Source: Candidatus Nanopelagicaceae bacterium
Lineage (GTDB): Bacteria > Actinomycetota > Actinomycetes > Nanopelagicales > Nanopelagicaceae
NCBI GenBank assembly: GCA_018882885.1
Contig: VERG01000005.1
Coordinates: 1 to 64,000, forward strand
DNA length: 64,000 nt
Reading direction: 5' to 3'
Position 1 is the stretch's first letter. Each line of letters begins with the position of its first letter. Both the position numbers and the translations under genes were made by a program. The notes below the pieces were generated by a model. That model had not been told where the DNA came from. It was given only the letters and a program-made list of their open reading frames with translations, and did no database searches. Positions 18,674-27,714 of the stretch are shown here, one piece after another.

Positions 18674-19783
18674 ATGCAAACAGTCTCTACATTTAGCAAG
18701 GTAATGATCGGTTTTGTTATGGGCGCGGTAGTGGCGGGAGGAGTAGCGGTCGCGGTTACCCCCGATGTTCCACCCACCAAAGTATGTGTAGATAACCGCA
18801 CCAAAGCGCTCTATGCCGCCACAGATGGCAGCTGCTCTAAGACCCGAACCTTGATGACAGTGGTCGGCAGCTCAGTAGATGTCCAGACCATTGCTTCTGC
18901 GGTCTCACCATCAGTTGTTTCAATTGCGGTTTCTTCTCCTGCGGGAAGTGGAACTGGCTCTGGTGTTGTTTATCGCTCCAGTGCAACATCATCTTTCATA
19001 ATTACCAACGAGCATGTAATTGAATCAGCTCTACAAAATGGCACAGTTAGAGTTGAGTTGAACAATGGTGACATCGAGAAAGCAACCATTGTTGGCAAAG
19101 ATGGTACCTACGACATCGCGGTATTAAAAATTGAACGTGGAAACTTAAAGCCAATCACAGTCGGCAACTCAAACAAATTAATTATCGGCGAACCGGTTGT
19201 AGCTTTTGGTTCACCACTTGGATTATCAGGAACTGTGACCAGCGGAATTGTTTCCGCGCTCAACCGTCCAGTAACAGCTGGCAATACCGGATCAGAATCT
19301 TTCATTGATGCGATTCAAACCGATGCAGCAATTAATCCCGGCAACTCCGGCGGCCCCTTGGTTGATGCCACTGGTGCATTAGTGGGAATTAACTCAGCGA
19401 TTGCGACATTAGGTAATGGCGGTAATGGTTCTATTGGACTTGGTTTCTCAATTCCTATCAACCAAGCTAAACGTGTAGTTGATGAAATCATCGCTACCGG
19501 CAAATCCTCTAGGCCATTCCTAGGAATTAACTTTGACACCGCCTACACCGGAACCGGAGCCAAGATTTTGCGCGTAGTTGATGGTGAAGCTGCTGCAAAG
19601 GCGGGAATTCCGGCAGGTGCGATTATCAAAGAAATCGATGGCCGAAAGATCAATGATTTAATCTCTGCAATTGTCCGTATCCGCTCCTATGCCCCTGGCG
19701 ATAGCGTGAAAATCACCGTTGATATGCCATCCGGTGGAAGCCGCACCTTCACAGTGGTACTTGGAAAGGCTGATTCACTCTAA
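18674..19783 (+). CDS. HtrA/DegP-like membrane-anchored serine protease with PDZ domain
   Basis: A 369-residue protease. An N-terminal hydrophobic helix (about residues 8-32) anchors it outside the membrane. The trypsin-like domain has the triad His in TNEHVIES, Asp in TYDIAVLKI and Ser in PGNSGGPLVD. A single PDZ domain follows from about residue 275 (RPFLGINF ... IDGRKINDLISAI). It should act in envelope protein quality control. GAGGTG six bases before the ATG can serve as ribosome site. An intrinsic terminator follows inside the convergent cydC gene. Confidence 0.92.
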   Translation: MQTVSTFSKVMIGFVMGAVVAGGVAVAVTPDVPPTKVCVDNRTKALYAATDGSCSKTRTLMTVVGSSVDVQTIASAVSPSVVSIAVSSPAGSGTGSGVVYRSSATSSFIITNEHVIESALQNGTVRVELNNGDIEKATIVGKDGTYDIAVLKIERGNLKPITVGNSNKLIIGEPVVAFGSPLGLSGTVTSGIVSALNRPVTAGNTGSESFIDAIQTDAAINPGNSGGPLVDATGALVGINSAIATLGNGGNGSIGLGFSIPINQAKRVVDEIIATGKSSRPFLGINFDTAYTGTGAKILRVVDGEAAAKAGIPAGAIIKEIDGRKINDLISAIVRIRSYAPGDSVKITVDMPSGGSRTFTVVLGKADSL

Positions 19784-19792
19784 ATTAATTGA

Positions 19793-21382
19793 TTAAATCG
19801 CTGGGGTAACGAGGAGTCGATTCTCAATCCCAGCGATTTTTTCATGACTAATCACTATCACTGTGGCGCCAGCCATGTGTTTTTGTAACCTTTGGAAAAT
19901 GCGTTCTGCAAGTTGCTTATCTAAATGTTCCAAAGGCTCATCCAAAATATATAGAGGTGTTTTCCGCAAGAAAACCCTTGCCAATCTCATACGTTGTAGT
20001 TCGCCTCCCGAAAAGTTTTTGCCAAAAGCACCAATATGGGTATCCATCTTTTCAGGAATGCTGTTAATCAATTCATCCAACTCGACGGCTTTAAGTGCAG
20101 CAGCAATATCTCCATCACTGGCGTCAGGATTGGCTAGCTTCATGTTTTCGAAAATCGAGCTGGCAAATAGGTGATCTTCTTGCAAAGATACAGTCATCGC
20201 GTTTCGTAGGTTCTCGTTTCTAATGTCCCGCACCTCAATGCCGTTTATTCGAATTGAACCCTCATAGTTAATTAACCCCGAAATGGCAAGTGCCAATGAA
20301 GACTTACCAATTCCGGATTCACCTTGAAGTAATAAACTTTCTCCAGCCCTAATATTTAAGCTAACGGGATTGTGGCTTAAGGATTTAGATTTCCATACAC
20401 CTCTAGCTGATACCGCTTTCAACATCACCGTTCCAGGCTCTAGCGTCGCATAAGCCTTTGTCGCAGTTGCTGATTTGATCACGTCATCAATACTCTTCTG
20501 AGCCGTCACGATTTTGCCGTAATTGGCTAATGGCGCGATCAAGACCGCTAAGCCATCGAAGATTGCAAGTGGTAAGAGAGTTACAACCGCAAGATTGATG
20601 CCCGCTAAGCCATTTTCTAATTTAGGCAAAGCCATCAAAAACGAGACCAGAATTGCTCCATACATACCGGATTGCAGTATTGAGGCGCTACCTCCTGCGT
20701 TGGAAATTAAACGCTTTTCACCTCTGATTATTGCGGCTTCACCGCTACCCAAGCTGGCGCGCAGCGCATCCTGATACCCGTAGATTTTTGCCTCCAAATG
20801 CCCACGTGTTGTATCAGAAATTAAATCCGCTAACGCTGACTCATTTTCAAAAATCTCTCTACTGTGTTGTTTGGACACCCCCGCACTTAATAAAACAATC
20901 AGAATCGCGGTAATTAAATAAATTGCAAGAACAATGAAAGAGATATCAGGTGCTAACCAGAAAATTACACCGACACCAGCCCAAGCAGCAATTGCTGCGC
21001 TGATGCCGGGGATAAATATTCGTATCCAGCGATCTTGTACAAGTTCGATGTCGGCGGTGAGTTGCTGTAATAACTTACCTTGCCGCATCGCTTGGGAGCT
21101 CATAGGTTCGCGACGTAATAAGGCTCCGTAAATTCGAATTTGCAAGGCGGTGGCGGCACGCAAAATCGCGTCATGTCCATAGATTCGCTCGGCATATCTG
21201 AATACGCCTCTTCCTAAACCAAAGAACCTAACTGAAACAACTGCAACTTGCAGTGTAAGTATTGGTGGTTGAGTAGATGCCATAGAAATCAACCAGGCGC
21301 TTGCTGCTAATAAACCTACTGCCATAGAAAGTGAAATTCCGCCCAATAGAGCTGCTACAAAAAACCTAGGCACTATTCTCAT
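19793..21382 (-). CDS. cydC: Thiol reductant ABC exporter subunit CydC
   Basis: A 529-residue half-transporter: about six helices (1-300) then an ATPase with Walker A GESGIGKSS, signature FSGGELQR and Walker B PLYILDEPLEH. CydDC exports cysteine and glutathione-type thiols and is needed for assembly of cytochrome bd; in actinobacteria the thiol may differ. It is last in cydA-cydB-cydD-cydC, with a four-base overlap to cydD. Its final codons contain an inverted repeat that serves the convergent protease gene as terminator. Confidence 0.92.
   Translation of the reverse strand: MRIVPRFFVAALLGGISLSMAVGLLAASAWLISMASTQPPILTLQVAVVSVRFFGLGRGVFRYAERIYGHDAILRAATALQIRIYGALLRREPMSSQAMRQGKLLQQLTADIELVQDRWIRIFIPGISAAIAAWAGVGVIFWLAPDISFIVLAIYLITAILIVLLSAGVSKQHSREIFENESALADLISDTTRGHLEAKIYGYQDALRASLGSGEAAIIRGEKRLISNAGGSASILQSGMYGAILVSFLMALPKLENGLAGINLAVVTLLPLAIFDGLAVLIAPLANYGKIVTAQKSIDDVIKSATATKAYATLEPGTVMLKAVSARGVWKSKSLSHNPVSLNIRAGESLLLQGESGIGKSSLALAISGLINYEGSIRINGIEVRDIRNENLRNAMTVSLQEDHLFASSIFENMKLANPDASDGDIAAALKAVELDELINSIPEKMDTHIGAFGKNFSGGELQRMRLARVFLRKTPLYILDEPLEHLDKQLAERIFQRLQKHMAGATVIVISHEKIAGIENRLLVTPAI
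19795..19842 (+). terminator. Intrinsic terminator of the HtrA-like gene, inside cydC
   Basis: AAATCGCTGGG (19795-19805) pairs with CCCAGCGATTT (19829-19839), leaving a 23-base loop with further pairing potential, and is followed by a run of six T (19837-19842). It lies 11 bases after the protease stop and within the last codons of the opposite-strand cydC. Confidence 0.7.
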
Positions 21383-22998
21383 GAAAGAACCTTCTCTACT
21401 GAGAACACCTTGTCAGCTTTAGATTTCAATTCAGCTCTATGAGAAATAACAATAACTAATTTGCCAGCTACAACTTGCGCTCTTAGTAACTCAATAATTA
21501 GAGCTTCTGACTCTGGATCTAGGGCGGCACTGGGTTCATCCATAATTAAAACTTCATGGGGATGTAACAATGCTCGGGCTATCGCGAGGCGACGTTTTTG
21601 ACCTACTGACAAATTAACCGGTTGGTTAAGGGAAATTCCCTGCAATCCAACCCGCTGTAAAACCTCATTTATCTCGGAATTCGTAGCCTTGGGTGAGCTT
21701 AATTGGATGAATTGTTGGATAGAGCCGGAAGGGAAATGGGGATCTTGAGGCACCCAGGAAATGTTCTCCAACCAACTATTTATATCGATTGCATCATAAT
21801 CATGTACACCTTTGGAATCGGTGATTTGAATAGCTCCGATATCTGACTGAAGCAAACCCATTAAGACATTTACTAAAGTTGTCTTGCCGGCTCCAGATGG
21901 ACCAGTAATTAAATTTAACTTTCCGATCTCGAATTCACCATCTGGCAACCAAAGTTGATCTCGATTTGGATAATTAATCAGTAATTTACTCCAAGAAATT
22001 CTCTCGATTTTGTTCAATTTGGTAGTACCCACATGTTTTGGAGTGGCAAAATCAATAATCTCAAAAATATCTTTAGCTGATTGCATTCCATCAGCAGAGG
22101 CGTGGAACTGGGCAGATAGATTCCTTATTGGCCAATAGACCTCGGGTGCCAAAATCAAAATCACCAAACCACGCCACAATTCAATTTCACCATCAACCAG
22201 GCGTAGACCAATTGCAACTGCAATCAAAGCTACAGAGAGAGTAGCAATAATTTCAAGCGCCAAAGAGGTTAAGAAGGAAATCTTTAGGACTCTCATGGTT
22301 TCTACTCGGTAGCGATTACCAACCTCTTCAACCTGTTTGCCCTGAGCTTGGTCGCGTCCGAATAGTTTTAAAGTGGTGAGGCCAGAAAGTAGGTCTAACA
22401 CGTATCCAGAGAGAATTCCTAGGGTGCGCCATCTCTTGCGCATCGCCTCTGAAGTGTATTTGCCAATCAAAACACCGAAGAGCGGAATCAGGGGAACAGT
22501 GAACAGCACGATCAAACCGCTAGTTAAATCCAGGTAAGTGATAGTTGCGCCCACGAAAAGAGGGACAGATGCCGCTATAAAAATCTGAGGCACAAAGCGA
22601 GTGAAATAAGGCTCTAGATTAGCTATCGCTTTGGTGGAGATTAGCGAAATACGGCCCGGGCCAAAGCGCACATTTAGTTCAGCGCCATTTGTAAGGATTT
22701 TATTGAATAGAGCTCGACGTAAATCAACTCTTATACGATGTGAAATCTGGTTGGTGAATTGCTCCCCGACATAGGTGAGTATCACTCGAACTGCAAAGAC
22801 TAAAATCAAAAAATTTAAAGTGTTTTGCAACGCTGAAAATTTCAGCTCTCGCTGAAAAGCTCCGGTAATTAACTCGGCCAACAAAAAAGCTTGGGCGATT
22901 GTTGCAACTGTAATCAAGATTGCAGATAAGACAGCAATCAAAATAAGACCGCGGCTACTTCGCGAGATACGAAATAGCCGCGGATCTAAGAACTTCAC
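21379..22998 (-). CDS. cydD: Thiol reductant ABC exporter subunit CydD
   Basis: A 539-residue half-transporter partner of CydC. The membrane half begins with a basic segment and about six helices. The ATPase has Walker A GPSGAGKTT, a divergent signature LSVGQKRR and Walker B VLIMDEPSAALD. The signature deviates at one position (V for G), which is not rare in CydD. Four-base overlaps join it to cydB upstream and cydC downstream. Confidence 0.92.
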   Translation of the reverse strand: MKFLDPRLFRISRSSRGLILIAVLSAILITVATIAQAFLLAELITGAFQRELKFSALQNTLNFLILVFAVRVILTYVGEQFTNQISHRIRVDLRRALFNKILTNGAELNVRFGPGRISLISTKAIANLEPYFTRFVPQIFIAASVPLFVGATITYLDLTSGLIVLFTVPLIPLFGVLIGKYTSEAMRKRWRTLGILSGYVLDLLSGLTTLKLFGRDQAQGKQVEEVGNRYRVETMRVLKISFLTSLALEIIATLSVALIAVAIGLRLVDGEIELWRGLVILILAPEVYWPIRNLSAQFHASADGMQSAKDIFEIIDFATPKHVGTTKLNKIERISWSKLLINYPNRDQLWLPDGEFEIGKLNLITGPSGAGKTTLVNVLMGLLQSDIGAIQITDSKGVHDYDAIDINSWLENISWVPQDPHFPSGSIQQFIQLSSPKATNSEINEVLQRVGLQGISLNQPVNLSVGQKRRLAIARALLHPHEVLIMDEPSAALDPESEALIIELLRAQVVAGKLVIVISHRAELKSKADKVFSVEKVLS

Positions 22999-24041
22999 TT
23001 AGGCAGTTTACTAAAGTCCAATACACCTGATTCTGGTGATGGAATCTGTGCTGCGCTGATACGTTTTCTAAATACCCAGTAAGTCCAACCTTGGTAGAGT
23101 AGAACTATCGGGGTTAGAACCACGGCGACATATGTCATCACCTTCAAGGTGTATGGAGTTGAAGATGCATTATTGATATTTAAAGAAGCGGTCTCCAACA
23201 AAGAACTCGGCATCACATTTGGATACAAAGCTGAGAAAAGGGTTATGACGGCAAAAGTCAGAGCTATGGAAGAGTACAAAAATGCGTAGCCTTCGCGGCC
23301 GCGCAGATTTGCACTCAAAGCCGCCAGCCAAGCAACTGCAACGATGGCTGCCAGTCCATACACCTCAAGCTTGTCGTTGTATGCGGTAACTGTAATTGCC
23401 AAGAATGCAACTGTTACGACAGCAGCAAACAAACCAATCTTGGTCGCAATAACACGTGCTCTTTCGCGGATAGCGCCATCAGTTTTTAACGCCAAAAAGA
23501 TTGCGCCATGTGTCATAAAAACCGAAAGTGTCACCAAACCGCCCAATAACCCATATGGGTTGAGCAGATTGAAGAATCCTCCGGTGTACTCAATTACATT
23601 GTTTTGTACCTCGAGAGGAACGCCTCGCACGATGTTGGCAAAAGCCACACCCCAGAGCAGTGCAGGTACAAAGCTTGAGATCACAATGGCGTTATCCCAA
23701 CGACCACGCCATTTTTCATCGCCGTATTTGCTGCGATACTCCATAGCGACACCACGCACGATTAGTGCCATCAGAATTAGAAAAAGCGGAAGGTAAAAGC
23801 CGCTAAACAAAGTGGCGTACCACTCTGGAAAAGCTGCGAATGTCGCACCTCCGGCAACTAGTAACCAAACCTCATTTCCATCCCACAACGGTCCCAGCGT
23901 TGTGAGCACAGCTCTTCTTTCAGCTTGAGATTTGGCAACAGTCTTTAGTAACACACCGACTCCAAAATCAAAACCTTCAAGTACAAAGTAGCCAATCCAA
24001 AGAACGGCGATTATGACAAACCAGAATGTTGTTAATTCCAT
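22995..24041 (-). CDS. cydB: Cytochrome bd ubiquinol oxidase subunit II
   Basis: A 348-residue integral membrane protein with about nine helices. The start FWFVIIAVLWIGYFVLEGFDFGVG and the LGPLWDGNEVWLL segment are diagnostic of CydB. With CydA it forms the high-affinity quinol oxidase that reduces oxygen to water without pumping, useful at low oxygen. It follows cydA by nine bases. Confidence 0.95.
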   Translation of the reverse strand: MELTTFWFVIIAVLWIGYFVLEGFDFGVGVLLKTVAKSQAERRAVLTTLGPLWDGNEVWLLVAGGATFAAFPEWYATLFSGFYLPLFLILMALIVRGVAMEYRSKYGDEKWRGRWDNAIVISSFVPALLWGVAFANIVRGVPLEVQNNVIEYTGGFFNLLNPYGLLGGLVTLSVFMTHGAIFLALKTDGAIRERARVIATKIGLFAAVVTVAFLAITVTAYNDKLEVYGLAAIVAVAWLAALSANLRGREGYAFLYSSIALTFAVITLFSALYPNVMPSSLLETASLNINNASSTPYTLKVMTYVAVVLTPIVLLYQGWTYWVFRKRISAAQIPSPESGVLDFSKLPK

Positions 24042-24050
24042 GATTCTCTC

Positions 24051-25463
24051 CTAGTAAGCCATCGTCAATTTCTTGGTGGAGTCTCCACCAAGTTCAACCT
24101 CTTCATGGAGCTCAGAGGTGTCGATAACCTCTGGTCCAATTTGAATGGCTCTAATCATCAACTTGAATTCAATTACCGCTAGCACTCCGTAAAGAAGCGT
24201 GAAGACGATCATTGTGAAAGCAACACTTGCTGCTCCAACGGTTGGGCTTACCCCATCTTCAGTTTTGAATAAACCAAACACGGCCCACGGCTGGCGTGCT
24301 GTTTCGGTGAAAATCCAACCGAAGGAGTTAGCAAGGATTGGGAGGAAAGGCATTGAAATCATGGCTGGCAAGAACCAACGACCCTTAGGTAGTTCATTCT
24401 TACGTAGGCGCCACAAGGTAATCAGTGCAAAGAGAGTTGCTAAAGCACCGAAACCAATCATTAAACGGAAGCCCCAATAAGCAAGAGGAATATTTGGTGT
24501 GTAATCACCGGGTCCATACTGCTTCTCATATTGAGCCTGTAAATCATTAATTCCTTCAACAACACCATTCACATCACCGGTAGACATGAAGGAAAGCACG
24601 CCAGGGATATCAATCTGGAATACCGGACGACTTTGATCCAAGGTGCCGATGGTTAGCAGTGAGAACGGTGCACCTTCAGTGGTTTCATAAAGCGCCTCAG
24701 CCGCAGCCATCTTCATAGGTTGTTGTTCAGTCATGATGCGAGCTGTCCAGTCACCTGTTACGGCAATCATCACAAAAGTAATCATTACCGTTACGAGACC
24801 TAATTTGAGAGTAGAGGTTGCCATCGCTTTTTCACGATTTTTAACTAGTAACCAAGCGGAAACTCCAACAAGGAAGGAGCCAGCTGTGAAGAAGGCAAAG
24901 GAAATGGTGTGAGCAAAAGCGGAGACTGCTGTATTTTGAAATAGCACGGCAAAAATGTCGTTTAGTTCGGCACGACCGCGAGCTTCATTAACGGTGTAGC
25001 CAACAGGGTGCTGCATCCAGGCGTTAGCTGCCAAGATGAAGTAAGCCGAGAAAACCGTACCCATCGCAGCTGCCCAAATAGAGGCCAAATGAATCTTCTT
25101 GGGTAGGCGATCCCAACCAAAGATCCACATACCAAGGAAAGTGGACTCCAAGAAGAATGCCAACAAACCTTCCATGGCAAGTGGTGCACCAAATATGTCA
25201 CCGACGAAACGGCTATATGAAGACCAGTTCATTCCGAACTGGAACTCCTGCACAATCCCCGTGACTACACCCATTGCGAAATTAATCAGAAAGAGTTTTC
25301 CGAAAAACTTTGTGGCTTTTAAGTACTTAGTGTTTCCAGTGCGGTACCAAGCGGTTTGTAGGCCTGCGACTAGAAAACCCATTCCAATTGTTATAGGTAC
25401 GAATATGAAGTGATAAACAGTTGTGATGGCAAATTGCCAACGCGCAAGATCTAATGAACTCAT
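24051..25463 (-). CDS. cydA: Cytochrome bd ubiquinol oxidase subunit I
   Basis: A 470-residue subunit carrying hemes b558, b595 and d. The N-terminal ARWQFAITTVYHFIFVPITIG (first heme His) and the FGMNWSSYSRFVGDIFGAPLA region are diagnostic. GWIFTETARQPW near the C-terminus is the conserved GRQPW-like segment, here with A for G. The ATG at 25463 is chosen because the family starts here and AGGAGAG lies seven bases upstream; an in-frame extension to 25685 has no family similarity and crosses the divergent gene. Confidence 0.95.
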   Translation of the reverse strand: MSSLDLARWQFAITTVYHFIFVPITIGMGFLVAGLQTAWYRTGNTKYLKATKFFGKLFLINFAMGVVTGIVQEFQFGMNWSSYSRFVGDIFGAPLAMEGLLAFFLESTFLGMWIFGWDRLPKKIHLASIWAAAMGTVFSAYFILAANAWMQHPVGYTVNEARGRAELNDIFAVLFQNTAVSAFAHTISFAFFTAGSFLVGVSAWLLVKNREKAMATSTLKLGLVTVMITFVMIAVTGDWTARIMTEQQPMKMAAAEALYETTEGAPFSLLTIGTLDQSRPVFQIDIPGVLSFMSTGDVNGVVEGINDLQAQYEKQYGPGDYTPNIPLAYWGFRLMIGFGALATLFALITLWRLRKNELPKGRWFLPAMISMPFLPILANSFGWIFTETARQPWAVFGLFKTEDGVSPTVGAASVAFTMIVFTLLYGVLAVIEFKLMIRAIQIGPEVIDTSELHEEVELGGDSTKKLTMAY

Positions 25464-25638
25464 ATGCACTCTCCTTTTTGCACCTTCCAATTCTGCGCCT
25501 GACAAAACTTCGTTTAGTCCGTTTTGGCTGTGCGCTCCCTCACGACACATTTTTTTACGCTCAAAAATCACGGTTTGCGACCAGGTTTGAGTGCTAGCAC
25601 CTGCTAGGTTTAGAGCCAAGTTTGAAGGAGGAGATGCA
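25464..25638. promoter_or_regulatory. Divergent control region of cydABDC and the TPR gene
   Basis: A 175-base region, long for this window. The 10-bp palindrome GTGCTAGCAC (25591-25600) could be an operator. TAGGTT at 25605-25610 is a possible -10 box for the TPR gene. The cydA side has a good ribosome site, so its mRNA should carry a leader, unlike the leaderless genes around. I found no clear Rex, CRP or FNR site by eye. Confidence 0.4.
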
Positions 25639-26577
25639 TTGGCCGACGAACACAACGATGATGAACTAAACGATGACATCATCACCGAAGAGATGTTGTG
25701 GGAGCGAATTCCGGAAACTCAAGGAATCGAACGTGCCAGCACTTACTACGAATTAAGCGCCAGAATTTATGCGCGTGGTCAATATGACGAGGCTCTAGCA
25801 CTTGCAGAAACCGCACGTGATATTTACTCCGAATTAGGTTCTGCAGCACCAACAGAAGGATTAGCGCAGGCATACTCTGCAATTGGTTACAACTTAAATC
25901 AATTAAAGCGAATGCCAGAGGCGGCAACCGCGATGAGTAAGGCGGTTGAGTTACTTCGAGAAAACAAATCACCAATTGCTCTCGAATTGGCTTGCACCTT
26001 AGGTGAATGGTGGTTTAGTTCTAAGGAGTATCAAAACACTATCGATTGCATGGAGGAGTGTGCCCGCGAGCACCTCATCGATGGTAATGAACTCGGTGCA
26101 GCGACTGATTTTCATTTAATTGGTTGCGCTTATAGAGAGTTAAAAAAATACAAAGAAGCGCTGGAAGCTTTTTATGAAGCGCGCAAATACTTCAAAGCCG
26201 CCCGTGAAGTCATACATGTCGCCCGTTGCGATCAAAAGATTGCACATTGCTACACAGAGTTAGGTGATGCCGAATCGGCTCTGGCAGCAGCACAGAAAGC
26301 GGTTGATGTCTTCACCACCGCGCACGATCACCGCAGATTGACCTACGCTTCATTTGAACTTGGTAAGGCACAGGTTTTATCGGGTGAGGTTGATGAGGGT
26401 TTGAATACCCTCGAACGGGTGCTAGATATTGCAGCTGAATCAGATCCCAAGGATTTTGAGTTCATAATGGCCATCGAGCGTCGCATTGCTGAGATTCTGC
26501 ATACCCAGGGCCGCTCTGAAGAGGCCACCGAAATCGAGCGTCGCATAACCGCAATCGCTGAGATATTAGAAGATTAA
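25639..26577 (+). CDS. Tetratricopeptide repeat protein
   Basis: A 312-residue soluble protein made mostly of helical TPR-like repeats (for example ARGQYDEALALAETARDIYS, MPEAATAMSKAVELL, KKYKEALEAFYEARKYF and DAESALAAAQKAVDVF). The N-terminal 25 residues are acidic. The start is TTG at 25639, fixed by AAGGAGG about seven bases upstream. TPR proteins are scaffolds; no partner or output domain is seen. A phosphatase gene follows three bases after its stop, so the two are probably cotranscribed. Confidence 0.82.
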   Translation: MADEHNDDELNDDIITEEMLWERIPETQGIERASTYYELSARIYARGQYDEALALAETARDIYSELGSAAPTEGLAQAYSAIGYNLNQLKRMPEAATAMSKAVELLRENKSPIALELACTLGEWWFSSKEYQNTIDCMEECAREHLIDGNELGAATDFHLIGCAYRELKKYKEALEAFYEARKYFKAAREVIHVARCDQKIAHCYTELGDAESALAAAQKAVDVFTTAHDHRRLTYASFELGKAQVLSGEVDEGLNTLERVLDIAAESDPKDFEFIMAIERRIAEILHTQGRSEEATEIERRITAIAEILED

Positions 26578-26580
26578 TTA

Positions 26581-27084
26581 GTGGGCCAGCCAGACCTATC
26601 ATTCTTAAAAGAGCGTGACACTCTAATCATCACAATGGTGTGTTTGGGAAATATCTGCCGTTCACCAATGGCCGCCGCCGTGCTCCATAACAAAGTTGCC
26701 AAGATTGATAAACCCAAGATATTTGTTGATTCAGCTGGAACTTCAAATTGGCATTCAGGACAAGGGCCAAACCCACCTTCAATGAGAACCTGGGAGAAAG
26801 CCGGTTATAAATATGATCACATCGCCTCTCAATTTAATTACTCAAGGTTGGTGAGCGCAGATTTAGTTTTGGTAATGGATCGTCACAATCATGAAGAGGT
26901 CATGCGCTATGTGACCAGTGATGAAGAGGAACAAAAAGTTTTTTTCTTGAGAGAGTTTGATCTGACCCAGCCAGATTCAATAGAAGTACCAGATCCTTAT
27001 TCTCTGCCAGACTCTGCTTTTGAAGAGGTTTTAGGAATGGTGGAGAAAGCAACAGATGGATTAATTAAGCAATTACTTATGTAA
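26581..27084 (+). CDS. Low molecular weight protein-tyrosine-phosphatase-like protein
   Basis: A 167-residue phosphatase with the P-loop VCLGNICRSP (C-x5-R, residues about 21-28) and the C-terminal general-acid motif DPYSLPDSAF (Asp in DPY). Both are intact, so it should be active on phosphotyrosine proteins or related phosphoesters. GTG start three bases after the TPR gene. Its 3' end overlaps the convergent TrmH-like gene by 12 bases. Confidence 0.9.
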   Translation: MGQPDLSFLKERDTLIITMVCLGNICRSPMAAAVLHNKVAKIDKPKIFVDSAGTSNWHSGQGPNPPSMRTWEKAGYKYDHIASQFNYSRLVSADLVLVMDRHNHEEVMRYVTSDEEEQKVFFLREFDLTQPDSIEVPDPYSLPDSAFEEVLGMVEKATDGLIKQLLM

Positions 27085-27714
27085 GTGTTGCATAGCCCAG
27101 GCATACATTGAGATTGCACCCGCAGCAGAAGCGTTCATGGATCTAGTTGATCCATATTGAGTAATCGCTAGTACCTGTTCGCAAACCGCTACCGCTTCAT
27201 CAGACATTCCAGCGCCCTCTTGGCCCAAGAATAAAACGCAGTTCTTTGGAAATTTGGCTGACTCGATTGGAGTAGAGACCTCGACATTATCAATACCAAT
27301 AATCGCTACCTGATTTTCATCGCACCAGGTTTTGAAATCTGCGACAGTAGGATGATGAATAACCGTTAAATATTTATCGGTCACCATCGCACCACGACGG
27401 TTCCAATCCCTTTTGCCAACAATATGGACGCTCGAAACATTAAAAGCGTTTGCGGTGCGCACAATTGAGCCAATATTCAAATCATGTTGCCAATTTTCAA
27501 TTGCAATACGCAGTGCGTGGCGCTTGGTATTTAGATCTGCAACTATCGCCGATACGCTCCAATACCGGTATTTATCCAGCACATTACGGCGATCACCATT
27601 TTCGAGCAGCTCTGGATCGTATTGCTCGCCAACCGGCCAAGGCTTTGGATGTGGCCCAACTCCAACTACGGGGTAAAACTCACCTGGACCGATTTCAGCT
27701 GGTGGCTGATTCAT
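27073..27714 (-). CDS. TrmH (SpoU) family RNA methyltransferase
   Basis: A 213-residue SPOUT methyltransferase. The three motifs are present: NIGSIVRTANAF (motif 1), VLFLGQEGAGM (motif 2, SAM-binding knot) and STRSMNASAAGAISMY (motif 3). It methylates a ribose 2'-OH in tRNA or rRNA; the exact site cannot be told. About 70 residues precede the catalytic domain. Four-base overlap with the upstream deacetylase-like gene on the same strand. Confidence 0.88.
   Translation of the reverse strand: MNQPPAEIGPGEFYPVVGVGPHPKPWPVGEQYDPELLENGDRRNVLDKYRYWSVSAIVADLNTKRHALRIAIENWQHDLNIGSIVRTANAFNVSSVHIVGKRDWNRRGAMVTDKYLTVIHHPTVADFKTWCDENQVAIIGIDNVEVSTPIESAKFPKNCVLFLGQEGAGMSDEAVAVCEQVLAITQYGSTRSMNASAAGAISMYAWAMQHLHK

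Noticed and set aside
23344-23796. 150-codon open frame opposite cydB
   Set aside because: Lies wholly within the clear cydB gene with no promoter, ribosome site or recognisable domain.
25591-25600. CIRCE-like heat-shock operator near the TPR gene
   Set aside because: GAGTGCTAG resembles one HrcA half-site, but the matching half nine bases upstream is missing. Kept only as a palindrome.
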